Positions 13,401 to 28,400 of a stretch of 64,000 bases of DNA are shown here, piece by piece (the first letter of the stretch is position 1; each line of letters starts with the position of its first letter). Position numbers and translations under genes: made by a program. The stretch lies in the NCBI GenBank assembly GCA_963932465.1, contig OZ010786.1:600335038-600399037 (forward strand), written 5' to 3'. The notes under the pieces are model-generated. The model was not told the DNA's origin, ran no database searches, and saw nothing but the letters and a program-made list of their open reading frames with translations. This DNA comes from Maratus speciosus. Taxonomy: Eukaryota; Arthropoda; Arachnida; Araneae; Salticidae.

Positions 13401-16400
13401 CCTTGTAGAGAATATTGAATTTTAATGTTCAGTTACTGTTTTCTAACTTGCCAATTGTCAGATAAATCTAATTGTCTAAATAATTCTCTGTTTATTGTAA
13501 GAAATAGTTATACCTTAGTAATATTCATTCTGAAATTTAATAAACTGAAAATTGAATATTAAACCTTTTTTATGTATTAAATTATTTTATTAAACCTTTT
13601 TTATGTATTAAATTATTTTATGCTTCTTTTTATGACATATAATAGAAAAACGATTTTTTAAAATGGTTTAACCAAAATTTTTGATTTTTACTGCTGATAT
13701 TTATTAATCTCTATTTAAAAAATTGTATTCACACTAATATTTTTTGGCATAAAATATATTGTTTTTTTTATTTAAAAATTATATACCTATCAAAGTATAC
13801 CTATCGAATCTCTAATTTTTTTGTAGGAGAAAAATATTGTTCATATTAGCATTTATATGATTGATTATTTATTGCGACAATAAAATAATAAATAAAGAAG
13901 AGGGAAAAAATATTTTTAAACATTTAATTTCGTCTGCTGAGTGGTGAATTTAGAAACTACATATTTAAATGTAAGAAACTTTGCAGACAATTATTTCTGT
14001 ATTATGAATGTATAGATGATGAAATGGACAAGCAAAATTATTGATTTTGAAGTTTGATACTTTTTGTACCGTTTCTGGAACTTCAAAAATATTTAATTTT
14101 AAATAAAATGTTGATGTAAAATAATTACTTTCAATATTTTAAATTGAATTCATGTGTATAGCATGATGTATGCTAGTCATGTGTATATATAAATTTATGT
14201 ACTTTAGGTTGTTAGAGCTGATATGAAAGAGTTAATGGAACTTGACTTGGGTGGAGCACCTTATGGATATACACCATTTTGCGAGAGCCGCACAGACATG
14301 GATGGATATAGGTAATCTTACTCTTTATTTTTATTTCGTTCGTTCCTAATTACTTTTGAAGTTGAGATAAATTAAAGGACAGACAGTTTCATTTTTTTGT
14401 CACAGACTTTTATTTTACTTTTTGTCTTTTTAATGAATTATTTTTTAATTTTATAAGCAAGGTCTTACTTTTTTCCTCTATAAACTTTGATCCAAAAGGA
14501 GTTAAAAACTTTGTGTTAAACCAAAATTTGTAGTTGAAATCTCTCAAATGAATATAGTAGCATTTTATAATAGTCCAAAGATTGAAAAAAAGTGGCATTT
14601 TTCATGTTCATTGTTGACTTACAATTAAATGAAAGAGTAAAAATTAATGCCTTAATCACATTGAAAATAACATTTTTAAAAACTTGGTGAAAAAGTTGAC
14701 ATAATAAGCTATTAAGTAGTGATAATTAGTAAAAATGTTATACATGTGTCACCAGTTGAAGGCCTATTTGTGACACGGATGTTGGTTTGCTATTTTCTTT
14801 GGAGTCTTAACTTTGAAACCATTCAAAGATACTTTAAAATTAAGATTTTGATTGACTTTTATTTTTGAACACAACTATGGTTTCTTTTCTATAAAAATTA
14901 TTTATTTTTATCCATTTATAAAAAGAAGCTTCTGAAAGCAAATAGTTCCTCATTAAAAAAGTTATTTAATAAGAAAATATTTATTTTGATATAAAATTGT
15001 GTGTGAAGTCAGTACTTCCCATTCCACAATTAATTTTGATTTAAAATTTTACTATATGTCCCTTGTCTGTTTTACTTTCATGCATTTAATAAAATCTTAA
15101 AATGAGAATTTCTTTTCACATTTAAAATTTTCATGCTAATTAAATTTGAATGGTATGCATATTGTAATATATATATGCTATTTCTTTTCTGTAGATTTTG
15201 GAAATCTGGATATTGGGCGTCTCATTTAGCCGGCAGAAAATATCACATTAGGTTTGTATTGTTTTTTACTTTTGCTACTTAAAACAAATACTGCTGTGCC
15301 TTCCCTTGAAGGGGCACTCAGGACCGTTTATGTGTAGGAATTATCTTGATTTCAGGATTTTTTACTTGATGTATTTCCTGATTTCAGGAATTTTTAAGAT
15401 TATTTTTCAATGACTTTTATGAGATAATTTATGAAAATTTAGAAAGTATATGTTTTTAATACTTGCAAGACCTTTTAATGTATTTTATTTACTGACAATC
15501 AGTGTTTATTGTTTGCTACAGCCCCAATAGCAGAAAATTCTCCAAGTGTCTGCGACAGATACTTCAGTGACAAAAAATAATCTGCAGGTAAAATATTTTT
15601 ACTATTGAAGCATTAATTATTCAAACAATCACTTACCTGTAGCGTTTTTAGGCATTTTATAAATTTTTATTAATAATAATCTTAACTTTTTGTATTAAGT
15701 AATAAAGAGCTAAACATAATATGAAGCAAAATAAAGATTCAATGAAAAAGAATCTGCAAAAGAAAAAAAAAAATCTACGACGTCCGTCTCCCGTCTCGAA
15801 CTTTCTGTTACTGGGGCTACAGCCCTACTCTTTTTTTCTTTTATATAATTTTAAGATTTTTTAAAAATATGATTGAAAATACCCCACTATATTTTTATCC
15901 AGTGTGTTATAATATAAGAGTTATCGTTTTAAGGTTGCTGGATCCTACCGAAAATGCTTTCAAGCATGGTTAATATCAGCTCTTTCTACTCTGTTTTAAG
16001 TTTTATTTTTAGATTTTGTTTTAGTTATCTGCTTTTTATTGGTTTAGTACATGAGATTAAAATAATTTTTAATTTGATATTGATGTCCAAAAAAATTGTA
16101 TAAATATGTTTTTATGTTGCAAAGATAACCTTCCTACTTTTCACTGTATGCTCCTGTTGGTTAAAAATTGGAGACACCTGTTAGCATATAGACATATTTA
16201 TACAACTTTCTATAAATTAAAAATGTTTTAAAAAGATTTACTCGATTTCAAATGAAATATTTTATTAAAAATTGGTTACATGTTATGAGCTAAACCAATA
16301 AAAAGCGATTATAGCAATTATCCACATAACACTCAATGCTTTTTGTACTCATGTACTATAGAGGAGGTGTTCACACATCTTAGTAATAATTTTGATTTTC

Positions 16401-19400
16401 TCTATGATATAAATTTAAATGAATAAAACCTATATGGTATCAGTTTTGAATATGGTTTAATTATTATCTACATCATTAAAAATATTCTTTGCTCTTCTAC
16501 AATAAGGATTGAAGGCTATGTATTTGTGCTTTCAGAAGAGAAATACTTATATTTGAGCATTAAAAAAATGTGTGAAAAGCATGGTTTTAATGAATTTAAT
16601 TGTAAAATTAGTGACATAATTAATAAAAATAGAAAGAAACGTCAAAGTTAACATTTAATTGATTGAAAACAAAAAATCATGAAGCACACTGTGGCTATAA
16701 ACATGGTGTACCTCTAAATCTACTGCTATATTTTTAGAAAAAACAAAAAGTGAAACGGAATTGTAGCTATTCCATTTAAATGCATCCTACCCAATTTCTC
16801 TCCCCGCAAATTGATGTCTCTTATGGATTACTGACTTTTAAAACAAGTTCTTTATGAGTGGTATCCCAAAACATTTGATGGACTCTGGAAGATTATGGTC
16901 GAAGAGTGGGACAAAATCAACCTGAATATTTTTAGAAAAGCTCTTTTATCCTGGATATCAAGGTGTAATATGAGAATTCAACAAAAGGATTAACATATTG
17001 AACATATTAGAGAACAAAATTCTTATCTTTGTTTATATATTTCTTTTTCCAAAATCATTACAAAAATATGTGAACACTCTTTGTATTTGTAGAAGGCTGG
17101 GGTGAGAGGTTGAACTGTAAAGGCTATAGTCTTTGAGTTGATATTTATAATCAAAATAAAATTTTGATTTATTTTAGTGCTTTGTATGTGGTTGATCTGA
17201 AGAAATTTCGTAGGATTGCTGCTGGAGATCGATTGAGAGGCCAGTATCAAGGTCTTAGCCAAGATCCCAACAGTCTATCAAATTTGGATCAGGTCAGTTT
17301 TATTTGATTATTTTTTTACTTTTATGAATTGTTTGATAGATAATTCATAATATTTAATTAATTTTTTTTATTTATGGATTTTGTTAATTTCCTTCAGATC
17401 AATTGCTATTTCTATAAAACTCCTCCACTTGAGGCATTTCTTTCTCTACAGGTGTTCCAAAATGTGCACTTGTGTCCATGGGTAACTCAAAATTTTCATT
17501 GCCATAACTGAAAAATAAGAGTATTTTGTTAGCTAATTAGCCGATTTTACTTGTCACTTATGGCTAATATGGGTTTAAAACTTTACATAAATTTATATTG
17601 ATATAATAGGTTTTCTTTCTATATTTTAATGTTTATAGGACTTCTTTATTTTAAAAGTAATATCTTCATTACCTGGAACATAATGTTAATTGTTTTCTAA
17701 AGCATAAATTAATTTAAAAGTGTTGATATTAAGCATTTGTGTTTTCGTAGATGGCATTAGCTGTTCTGTAATTGATCAATTCTGAGACCTACCTTTTTAT
17801 ATAGTGGAATCGTCCAGTTCAATTTCTTCGAATGTATTAATGCCTTTCAATAGTCAAACGTCACGCTCTCTCTTTTCTTTTCATTTCTTTCAAAGTTATT
17901 GTTATGATTTTAATATGCTTAAGTTTGTGTTTCCTAAGTTACAATAAGATATTTATTTTGAGTCTTTACGATCTTTTAAATCAATGGTTTTAGTTATGAT
18001 TTAAATTTAAGTTATATTGAAGAAGTTCCAGGTGTAATGAAGTTTGATCATGTTTTTTAGTCAAAGATAATTTTAATAATTTACTTAGCTATTTTAAACA
18101 AAGTTGGCTCTGAATCTTATACAACTGAAAACTGTTTTGAAAGTATTTTTTAATGCAGTTTATATTGATTGAAATGAAGTTTAAATAAAGAACTGTCGCC
18201 AGCAATATTTGACTTTTTGATATTTTATAAAGATTCAATACACAGTTTTTATTGCAGGTATCTTCCTAAGTGTGTTTATATTTTCTCTGCTAATAGCAGT
18301 ATAGTTGACCTGTATTGATACAGACTAAGAGAAGAATTTGCTTTTAAAACAAAATTGAATTATGAAAATTGTTAATTGGGAGTATTCTGGAATTAAAAAT
18401 TTTATTCTTGACAGCTTTTGTGATCATAATAATATATTAGTATTTTAAATTAAACTGAAAAAAAAAAAAAAAAAATTCTGTAACAGTTTGCTGATCACTT
18501 GCTTATTGTAGCAACTGATCAGTAGGCTCCTATCAGATGCTTGTTTCTTTTAGAGCAGTGAAGTGTTTAAAAAAATATTTATTTACTAAATTAGCCACAT
18601 ATGTTTTTTGAAAAGTACAAATATATAAATTTTTTAAATTTTTCCTATTTTTATTTGCATGCAGTTTGGATAGCTAAGAATATGAAGTTGTCTGTTAATT
18701 CACTGTCAGTACTAAAGCTAAAATAAAATTTATTTCAGTTCCAGAGGGTGTGTTAAAATGCACTGCACATTAGGTGTGTTAAAATCCACTACACTGTATT
18801 GCTCATTTATATGACTCTCGTGGTATATGATTTTATCAGGTCCAAAAAGGGCCTTGTGGAAAGTAATATAAAGTGCTCTGATATGCAATATTTTCTCCCT
18901 CTTATATGACCTTTTTGGTTATACGCTGATTTCTTTAGGTCCAAAACAGACCTTGTGGAAAATACTGTAAAAAATCTGTTAGATATGCAATATTTTTTTT
19001 CTACTTATGCAACTTTTTCGGCTATGTGCTGATTTCTTCAAATCCAAAAAGAGCCTTAAATAATGGAAAAAATCTCTCAAATATGTCAGTATATCCTGAT
19101 TTCTTCAGGTCCTAAATGGGCATTATGGAAAATAATGGAAAATTTTTCTCAGATATGCAATATTTTCTCCCACTTATATGACTTTTTAAGTTATATGCTC
19201 ATTTCTCCAGGTCAAAAATAGGCCTAATGGAAAATAAATACTGTAAAAATTCTGTCACCTATGCAGCAATTTCTTTTACTTATATGATTCTCTCAGTTAC
19301 ATGCTGTCTTGTTTAATTTTAATTCTCAATAATTAAAGTGAAATTTTACTGCATAAAATAAAAATTGTGTTATGAATTTTTTTTTAAATTCAATCATTTG

Positions 19401-22400
19401 ATTCTACTATATTATTGTTTTTACTTACTCCAGACAACATCCTCAAGTTCTTTTATTCTCTTGTGTGGATAGTGTGGTTTTGTATTCTTTAACCCCTTGC
19501 AGTTTAAATTTTTTTATAAGTCTCTAGGGGGACAGTGCTATAAAATTGTTCAGGGTACATGTTGAACTCTTGCTAAAAAAAGATTCTAGAGAAACCACTC
19601 CTACAATTTTCCTCTTTGCATGTGCATTCCTGCTTCAAAAAGACTAATGCTCCATTCTAAAAATTTTATTAAATGAAAATTTTAGAAATAAAGTATAGAT
19701 ATGAAAAAGGGCTAATATTTCGTAAAATTTCTTATCTAATGATTACATTTCTCATACATTTAATTTAAAAATTACCTTTTAGTACATTTTTGTAAGAATT
19801 ATTGATTGTAATAAATATAGTGTATAATAATCATGTTTAAGTTAAATTGATAGAATAGGGTGATTTCTCATTTAGACAACTACATTGGTTGTGCACCTTT
19901 TTTCTTCAGTTCCTTAAGTAGACGAAAAGGTTTGAAATGCCCCCCCCCCCCCAAAAAAAAAGAGTAATTTTTATTATTTTTTATTTTTATAATGTTTATA
20001 TCTTTAAGATTGTCATACAGTTGGTCCGATAGAAAAATTCCTAAAATTCCAGTTTTACTTGATTATCTTGTTAACCAAAAAACTATAACCAAACTATAAG
20101 ATTAAATGCCAATAACGGATGATCGTAAATGTCACATTCACTTGACATTAAACACGTTACATATGTTTGTTACGTCATCAAGTGATTTTGAATTCGACTA
20201 ACATTTTACTAACTTATTTGTTCTTTTGATAAAAATATCTCAATAAACTATTACCTCATGAAATTAAAAGAGAAAAAATATAATAGATTAGTTTCAGCTG
20301 ACATCACAAATATTTATCCAAATTTTTTTTTTTTGCTTTATCTAATGTATCTTTATCTTAAGCCTATATCTAATGTTTACATGCATTTTATAGTTATATC
20401 TGTCTACGTTTTTTGACTAAATGAAGATCGTTAAGCTCCTTACAATCTTCCGTTATCGTTGATATTTATTAAGTCTCTTATTAAATTTGATTATTACATT
20501 TAAAATACTTACATTTTATTCACAAATGCAATATCTTAAAAATGTTTTTTTATGTTTTAATTTAATAATTCTGCATTTAAATTCATAAACTATTCTTAGT
20601 TAGTAGTATTCTTTTGTCCGAAACCATCTGAATAAATCAAATTTATGTTTGGTATGTCGCTACGTCATAAGTGAACATCATCATTAAAGTAACCCTATTC
20701 TTTAGTCATTTTTAAAAAAATTTAAACTCATTAATTTTTCTTACTTAAAATTTTAGAATGACAACATTCTTCCATTTGTATATGTTAGGTAAAGAAAAAA
20801 AAGGAAATATAAAATAAAGGGAAAAAAGGATTTTAAATTTAAATTATTAAAAATAGGAGTTATAAATAATATTATGTAATTTTTAATGTGAATTAGAGAG
20901 GAGAGAATTTACTATTAATGATGGCCAGTGATCGTTAGTGGTTAGTAATCAATGCATGTGAAGGAATGTATATAAATATAATTTGGTAACTTCATGGTAA
21001 AATATAAATAAACTTTGGACTCACCTGAACTATGAAAACATTTCTTGCCTGAAAATTGCATATGCTGAACATATTTAAATTGTGCCAAGTGTTAAATATT
21101 TACTTTTAAATATTTATATTTAATAATTCTATAATATATAATTGTAATAAATTAATTTGGCACTTTATGATAATATTCAGAGACACGTAAATCAAAACAC
21201 AGAAAAATACACAAATATATTTAAATAAACAATTCTCTTTATTAAAGTATTACTTTAATTCAATGGGGGGGGGGGGGGAGAGAAAAGAGAAAACAAGATG
21301 CATCTGTCTTTTACAATTATATTATCAAACTATTTCATTATTATATTCGAATATACTTAAATTTTTATTCTATAAAATATTAAAGGTGCATAGAATTTTA
21401 CTTCAACAACATTGAAGATAGATTAATGCTGATCATTTCAACATCGTCATTCGTTATGATCTTCTAATGAAAATAATCAAATTAATAGATTACTGCTGTA
21501 AAAGTTCCACCACATAGTTCGCTTTCTAGTTCATAGAAACAATAATTTTTTGCATTTCTTGTCGAAATAAACAGTATGACTACTGCAAGATTTAAATATT
21601 GAAAAGGAAAAACGATCTCGGAAATTCTGTTGGACCACGCCCAGATAAACTGAAGAAGTTCATACCTGTTGATAGCATCTTTCAAACATTATACACTGGT
21701 AGATCCAAACACATTTTCACAATCGCTTATTCACAAGAAAATGAATGGATGGCGTAGAACGACACATATTTCAATTGTTATGAAGATCGTTGATCCACAT
21801 CTTGAAGTTTTCCTTTTTCATCTCATTTTGACAATACTTTTCCATCGCGTCGGTGACAACAGATTCATGTAAAACAATATTGTGAGAAGCAAATCAGCCA
21901 ATGCCCTTACAAAATTTTCTTAAATGAAAGATTTAAGTTTAAGGTTATTTTTAAGTGAGATATTAAAATGGCAATATCAAGCGAAGGACCCGTTTAGCCC
22001 GACGGCGATATGCCATGAAAAAGAAAAAGGCGGAGCCGCCGAGAGCGGAATACGTCCGCTCACCGTAGAATCCAGGCAGGAAGAGAGCGACGCTATTCCC
22101 AAAAACAGACGCTACAAAAACCCGCCGTTAGAACGGACGTCGTTGATTGGCTGATTTAAAATCGACGATGCCACACAGAGTTATAAAAGTGTTTGAATGA
22201 AATGACTTTAAATGATGAATTTTAGATTTGAAAATTATCATAAAAATATTCTATTATGGTAGAAAGTATTAATTTTAAGATTTATTATTTTATTATTGAT
22301 AATTTTTGACGATCTTTTATGGCGATTAAATTAAATTGTTTTTAAGTGAAATTTAACTGAAAAACGAACTTAACAAAAATTAATGAATATTTAAAGGTAG

Positions 22401-25400
22401 AATTTAAATTTTGAAAGTAAAGAAGTTTTTTGATTTAATTTAAATATTTTAAAATAGCTTTTTAAATTAATTTTAATTGGAAAGGATGTTATTATATAAC
22501 ATTTACCTTACCCCTAAGGAAAAAAAAAGCATTAAAAAAAAGTTATTGCCTGTGGCATCGAGCAGTTGGAACTTTCCAAAACTTAAAAACAAAGCCAAAA
22601 TCAAAAGGAATTATCTGCCCCAGTTTCTTGGACAATTGACACATATCAACATAAACATAACATAAAAATGTATAAAATATATATATAAAAAATAAATACG
22701 CTTGCGCCTACACATAAAATATGTTATACAAAAATATAAGTATACAAATTTTCCTAAAATCTTTGGCATACTCAAATACTGACATAACAAATACAAATAA
22801 ACATCATATTGTAATGCAAACACATAGAACCAAAGATGAAAACATAAAGAACCAAAACAACAATTTTTTACAGGAAATAGATGTTCAGGTAAGTTAAAAA
22901 TTTCACCATGAAGAAACCCAAGACATTCTCCAAGACTTCAATGTATTGCACAAAAGTGAGGACAAGGTAAGTGACCTATGTAAATATGGCTCTCACGACT
23001 GAATAAATAATTATAAAAGGGCAAAATAAAATAGCATATGTACGTTACTATTTATCTGGAACTTTTACAATATATAACAAATCTGTATATCCACATAAAA
23101 AAATTCTAACAATTGAATACATTCAAAAAATTTTGGCTTAGAGATCTGAGTTTTTTTAAAAAAATTATATATGTCCAATATTACTTGAAAAATTTTAAAA
23201 GAATAATAATTAAATTTCATAGTATTATTTAATTTGGGTAATAATTTTTATTATTATTTCATAAATATTTTCTTTAAAAAACATATAGGTACTGAAATGT
23301 TAAATGCTGAGGAAATAAAGTAAAATAGCAGCAAAAAATAGATTGCAATATACAATCTCTTCATTGTGTACACAGATCAAAAACGTAAGACAGTTGCCCC
23401 ATAGTATGACCTTCGACAACAATGGAATGACTGATCTGTCTCCTAGCGTTATACCAAAAAAAATATTTACAAACTCAAACAAACTATTCCGCTCAATTTG
23501 ACAAGTATACTGCCCATGATATCCAAAATAGATATAACTGCACCGTGAGGGACTTATTGGAAGGTTAAATTACCCAAGCTAAGCCAAGTTTACCCTCTGT
23601 GTGTGCTCATCATAACTGAATTAGACCAGGTCAGCCTGAGGGAAAAAACAAACATTCTATAAAACACATAAGCAAAGTCCTGTCATTCGCCTAGATCAGT
23701 CTAATATATATTTTTATATACATTTCATTTTTTATATATTATTCAATTTTTTCATTTCATTTCATTTTTTATTTTTCATTTTTATATTTCATTTTTATTT
23801 TTCATTTCATTATTTTCATTTCAATATTTTATTTATATTTTTCATTTTCTTATTTTTCATTTTTATATATTTCTTTCTCAATTTTATAAGCTATAGGGTA
23901 CCCTTTAAATTTAACTAACTTTATCATTAAAAATGAATTCCTCAGCAAAATAACAACACTATATTCTCTCAAAGTAAAAAAAATTGCTATTGTAAGTGAA
24001 TAATAAATAAATAAATTTGAACTTTAGCTATAGCATCAAATAAATATTATAAAATTAAATGGATTTTAACCGAAATTTCCTAAACCGCAGAACAAGACTG
24101 GAAGGCGGAGGAATGCCATATTCCTTTGTGTCACGACCCTTAACTAAATGCCAGCGAGAATTACGAGATTCTACTGCTCTGGATTGTAATGCAAAACGAG
24201 ACAATCATGGCAAGAAAAAAATCGATAAAATAGGAATTAAAATTTAAGTTATTGCGTCCAGAAATTGCGACTGGACTCTCTAAACTGTCTGAGACCCAGA
24301 AATCTGGTGGCGCTCAAAAGTGCAAGGACAGGGTTAACTTGACTTTATAACAGAAAAAGAGCCTCGAATTTCCAAATGAAGTGTAGTCTGTTGCCACAAA
24401 ACACTGGATTTTTCGGTTTAATATGCACAGGCTAATCCACAAAACCGTTGTGTACAACCAGAACTACTAAAAAAGTATTATCTAAAAACCGGTGGGTAAA
24501 ACTGAATATGCTATAGCCTGAAAAAAAAATAAATGAATTTTAAGGGGTAATATTAAAATGACATGAGAGAATTGCAGATATTGTAAGTTAATGTTGTTTG
24601 ATAAATATTAATAAAATCTGGAAAATAGTATAATTTTCATATATTTATATCTATATCTTTTGTAAATTATTTCATTTTTAAACAAATTTAAGGTTGTATG
24701 ACAAGAGATATATAAGTATATTCAGAAATTTAAATGATTAAAATGGACATATAAGTTAAAAATTTATAAATGTCAAATGACCATAATTTATAAATTTAAT
24801 GTAAAAAGAAAATTAATAGTTGATATGTATAAAAAAAAATTGTAGCAACATAATACTGATATCCAAAATAAAATATAATATATTAAAAAATTAAGTTGAT
24901 GTAGTTTGTGGCTATGGTAAATTTTAAATGACAAAATTATGACATATCAAGAATGCTGAATGGTAAAAACAAATAGATCCCAGTGTGCTATTACGTACTA
25001 GCACACTGCCTGTTTTGGCCCGCAAAACATAGACTACTCATTTATAAACTCAAACCTAATTGATCACAATTTATCAATAAAATGTAAAAAGAAAGTAAAA
25101 TGCAATTTGAACTTTTTATATATATTAAGTAATTTTTTAAACAATGTAAAAAATTCATAACATGTACTAAAATTTTGCAATAAAACAAAAGTAAATAAAT
25201 TTTCTGGTATGTAAGTAATTTTCCTGAAAAGGAAAACCATGCAGAAAATAAATATAAATTATTGCACTAGGATAGAAAAATCAGCTTTAAATAGTTTCTA
25301 TATAATTGAAGAATATATTCTTAGAATAAAATTGAATCTTATTTGTATAAAAAATGTTTATTTAAAATTTTATTTTATCCTAATAGAGAGCCATAATACT

Positions 25401-28400
25401 CCTAAACCTATGTAAATGAAAATCAAACCTGAAAATTTTATGTTAAAAATTCTTATATTGCACAAATTTGGGAGAAAAAAAATGACACTAAATGAATTGT
25501 GATTTATTCAATTCAATGCAATTGTTAAAATGTCTGGATCAGGGACAAAATAACAAAATGGGGGTAAAGATTGATCAGGTCTCTACAACCATACACCGAT
25601 TTAAGAAATCACAGAAAAAAAAAATTAATTTTTAAAAATATTGACCTTGTAATCAATTAATAACATTATAAATCATTATTTCAAAATCATCCTTATATAT
25701 TTAAATATATGTAATAACAGAAAAAAAATTATTTGCAAAATAAACCTTTTATAGTCTGATATTAATTTTTAAAAAAATGTAACTTCAGACATGTTTTAAC
25801 TCAATATGTATGTAATAATTTCAAAATAAAAATATATATATTAAACAATAACAAATGTATATATAGCAACAATTAAGTATTTTTCCTGAAGAAGTCCCGG
25901 AGAATGCATGAAAAAATTATATATTTAAATCATATTGCGGAAATTTTCTATTGAATTTTAATAAATAAACAATACTGAAAGAAATAACCCAGAAAGAGTC
26001 CCATTAAAAAATAGAAGTTCGAAAGTTTGGCAAAGGCACCATAAATGTTAGGTAAAAAAAAATAAAGAAAATAAAGATAAGATAAAGGGAAAGGATAAAA
26101 TGATTTTAGATTAATTAAAATAAGGAGTTATACATTATGTATGTGATTTTTAATATGAATTGGAGAGAAGAAGGGAATTTACTATTAATGATGGCCAGTG
26201 ATCGTTAGTGGTTAGTAATCAATGCATGTGAAGGAATGTATATAAATATAATTTGGTAACTTCATGGTAAAATATAAATAAACTTTGGACTCACCTGAAC
26301 TATGAAAACATTTCTTGCCTGAAAATTGCATATGCTGAACGTATTTAAATTGTGCCAAGTGTTAAATATTTACTTTTAAATATTTATATTTAATAATTCT
26401 ATAATATATAATTGTAATAAATTAATTTGGCACTTTATGATAATATTTAGAGACACGTAAATCAAAACACAGAAAAATACACAAATATATTTAAATAAAC
26501 AATTCTCTTTATTAAAGTATTACTTTAATTCAATGGTGGGGGGGGGGGGGGGGGAGAGAAAAGAGAAAACAAGATGCATCTGTCTTTTACAATTATATTA
26601 TCAAACTATTTCATTATTATATTCGAATATACTTAAATTTTTATTCTATAAAATATTAAAGGTGCATAGAATTTTACTTCAACAACATTGAAGATAGATT
26701 AATGCTGATCATTTCAACATCGTCATTCGTTATGATCTTCTAATGAAAATAATCAAATTAATAGATTACTGCTGTAAAAGTTCCACCACATAGTTCGCTT
26801 TCTAGTTCATAGAAACAATAATTTTTTGCATTTCTTGTCGAAATAAACAGTATGACTACTGCAAGATTTAAATATTGAAAAGGAAAAACGATCTCGGAAA
26901 TTCTGTTGGACCACGCCCAGATAAACTGAAGAAGTTCATACCTGTTGATAGCATCTTTCAAACATTATACACTGGTAGATCCAAACACATTTTCACAATC
27001 GCTTATTCACAAGAAAATGAATGGATGGCGTAGAACGACACATATTTCAATTGTTATGAAGATCGTTGATCCACATCTTGAAGTTTTCCTTTTTCATCTC
27101 ATTTTGACAATACTTTTCCATCGCGTCGGTGACAACAGATTCATGTAAAACAATATTGTGAGAAGCAAATCAGCCAATGCCCTTACAAAATTTTCTTAAA
27201 TGAAAGATTTAAGTTTAAGGTTATTTTTAAGTGAGATATTAAAATGGCAATATCAAGCGAAGGACCCGTTTAGCCCGACGCCGATATGCCATGAAAAAGA
27301 AAAAGGCGGAGCCGCCGAGAGCGGAATACGTCCGCTCACCGTAGAATCCAGGCAGGAAGAGAGCGACGCTATTCCCAAAAACAGACGCTACAAAAACCCG
27401 CCGTTAGAACGGACGTCGTTGATTGGCTGATTTAAAATCGACGATGCCACACAGAGTTATAAAAGTGTTTGAATGAAATGACTTTAAATGATGAATTTTA
27501 GATTTGAAAATTATTATAAAAATATTCTATTATGGTAGAAAGTATTAATTTTAAGATTTATTATTTTATTATTGATAATTTTTGACGATCTTTTATGGCG
27601 ATTAAATTAAATTGTTTTTAAGTGAAATTTAACTGAAAAACGAACTTAACGAAAATTAATGAATATTTAAAGGTAGAATTTAAATTTTGAAAGTAAAGAA
27701 GTTTTTTGATTTAATTTAAATATTTTAAAATGGCTTTTTAAATTAATTTTAATTGGAAAGGATGTTATTATTTAACAGTATAATTTGGGTGAAATTAGTC
27801 AGTGGGATAATCAAGTAGTACCAAAAATTCTTAAAATTACAATTATATGAGCTGTGCAAATTGTTGATAACTGCAAAGACAAAATTTTATCAACTTTTTA
27901 AACTCAGTTATCTCAAAATATTGTTTCTCAGCAGTTTTGCCACATAACTTTTGAAGAAGCTTTTCATTCTGGAGGACATTAATATGATTTTTTTATTTAA
28001 AACAAAATTTAGAATATAGGAAAAGGAATTTGAAACAAAATAAGCGTCTTATTTTGTCAAATTTTTGTTGGGTATAATGATTAATAAGATTTATTTTAAC
28101 TATTTAATGTTTTTAATATTCCTTTTCATTAATTTTCTGTTCTTTCTTTATAAAGGATCTTCCAAATAACATGATTCATCAAGTCAACATTAAATCCCTT
28201 CCTCAAGAATGGCTATGGTGTGAAACGTGGTGCAGTGATGATACCAAGAAAGATGCTAAAACAATTGACTTGGTAAGTTTCATTCAGTAAATATTTTTAT
28301 TTTAATATTTTGCCTTGTGATAAGGCATAAATCACACTTTTTAAGATAACGGATGATTAGAAATATCTTTGGAAATTTATATGTATTTTATAAGATGAGG

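Larger units (their letters stand above)
20783..27777 (-). mobile_element. LTR retrotransposon without coding genes (LARD-like), 7.0 kb
   Basis: Two direct repeats of about 1.72 kb (20783-22501 and 26046-27777), each starting TGTTAGG and ending TTAACA or ATAACA, enclose 3.5 kb. A 5-bp TSD GTATA lies at 20778-20782 and 27778-27782. Orientation is inferred minus. Next to the right LTR the minus strand reads TGGTGCCTTTGCCAAACT (26041 down to 26024), a plausible primer-binding site for a tRNA ending GGCACCA. Next to the left LTR the minus strand reads the purine-rich AGGGGTAAGGTAAA. No gag or pol frame was found in the interior on either strand, so the element must have relied on proteins from another element. 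It lies in UGGT intron 7, antisense to the gene. Confidence 0.85.

Noticed and set aside
21482..22154. Three short frames identical to those at 26758-27430, as possible duplicated genes
   Set aside because: They are carried by the 1.7 kb LTRs; overlapping opposite-strand frames and lack of motifs argue against genes.
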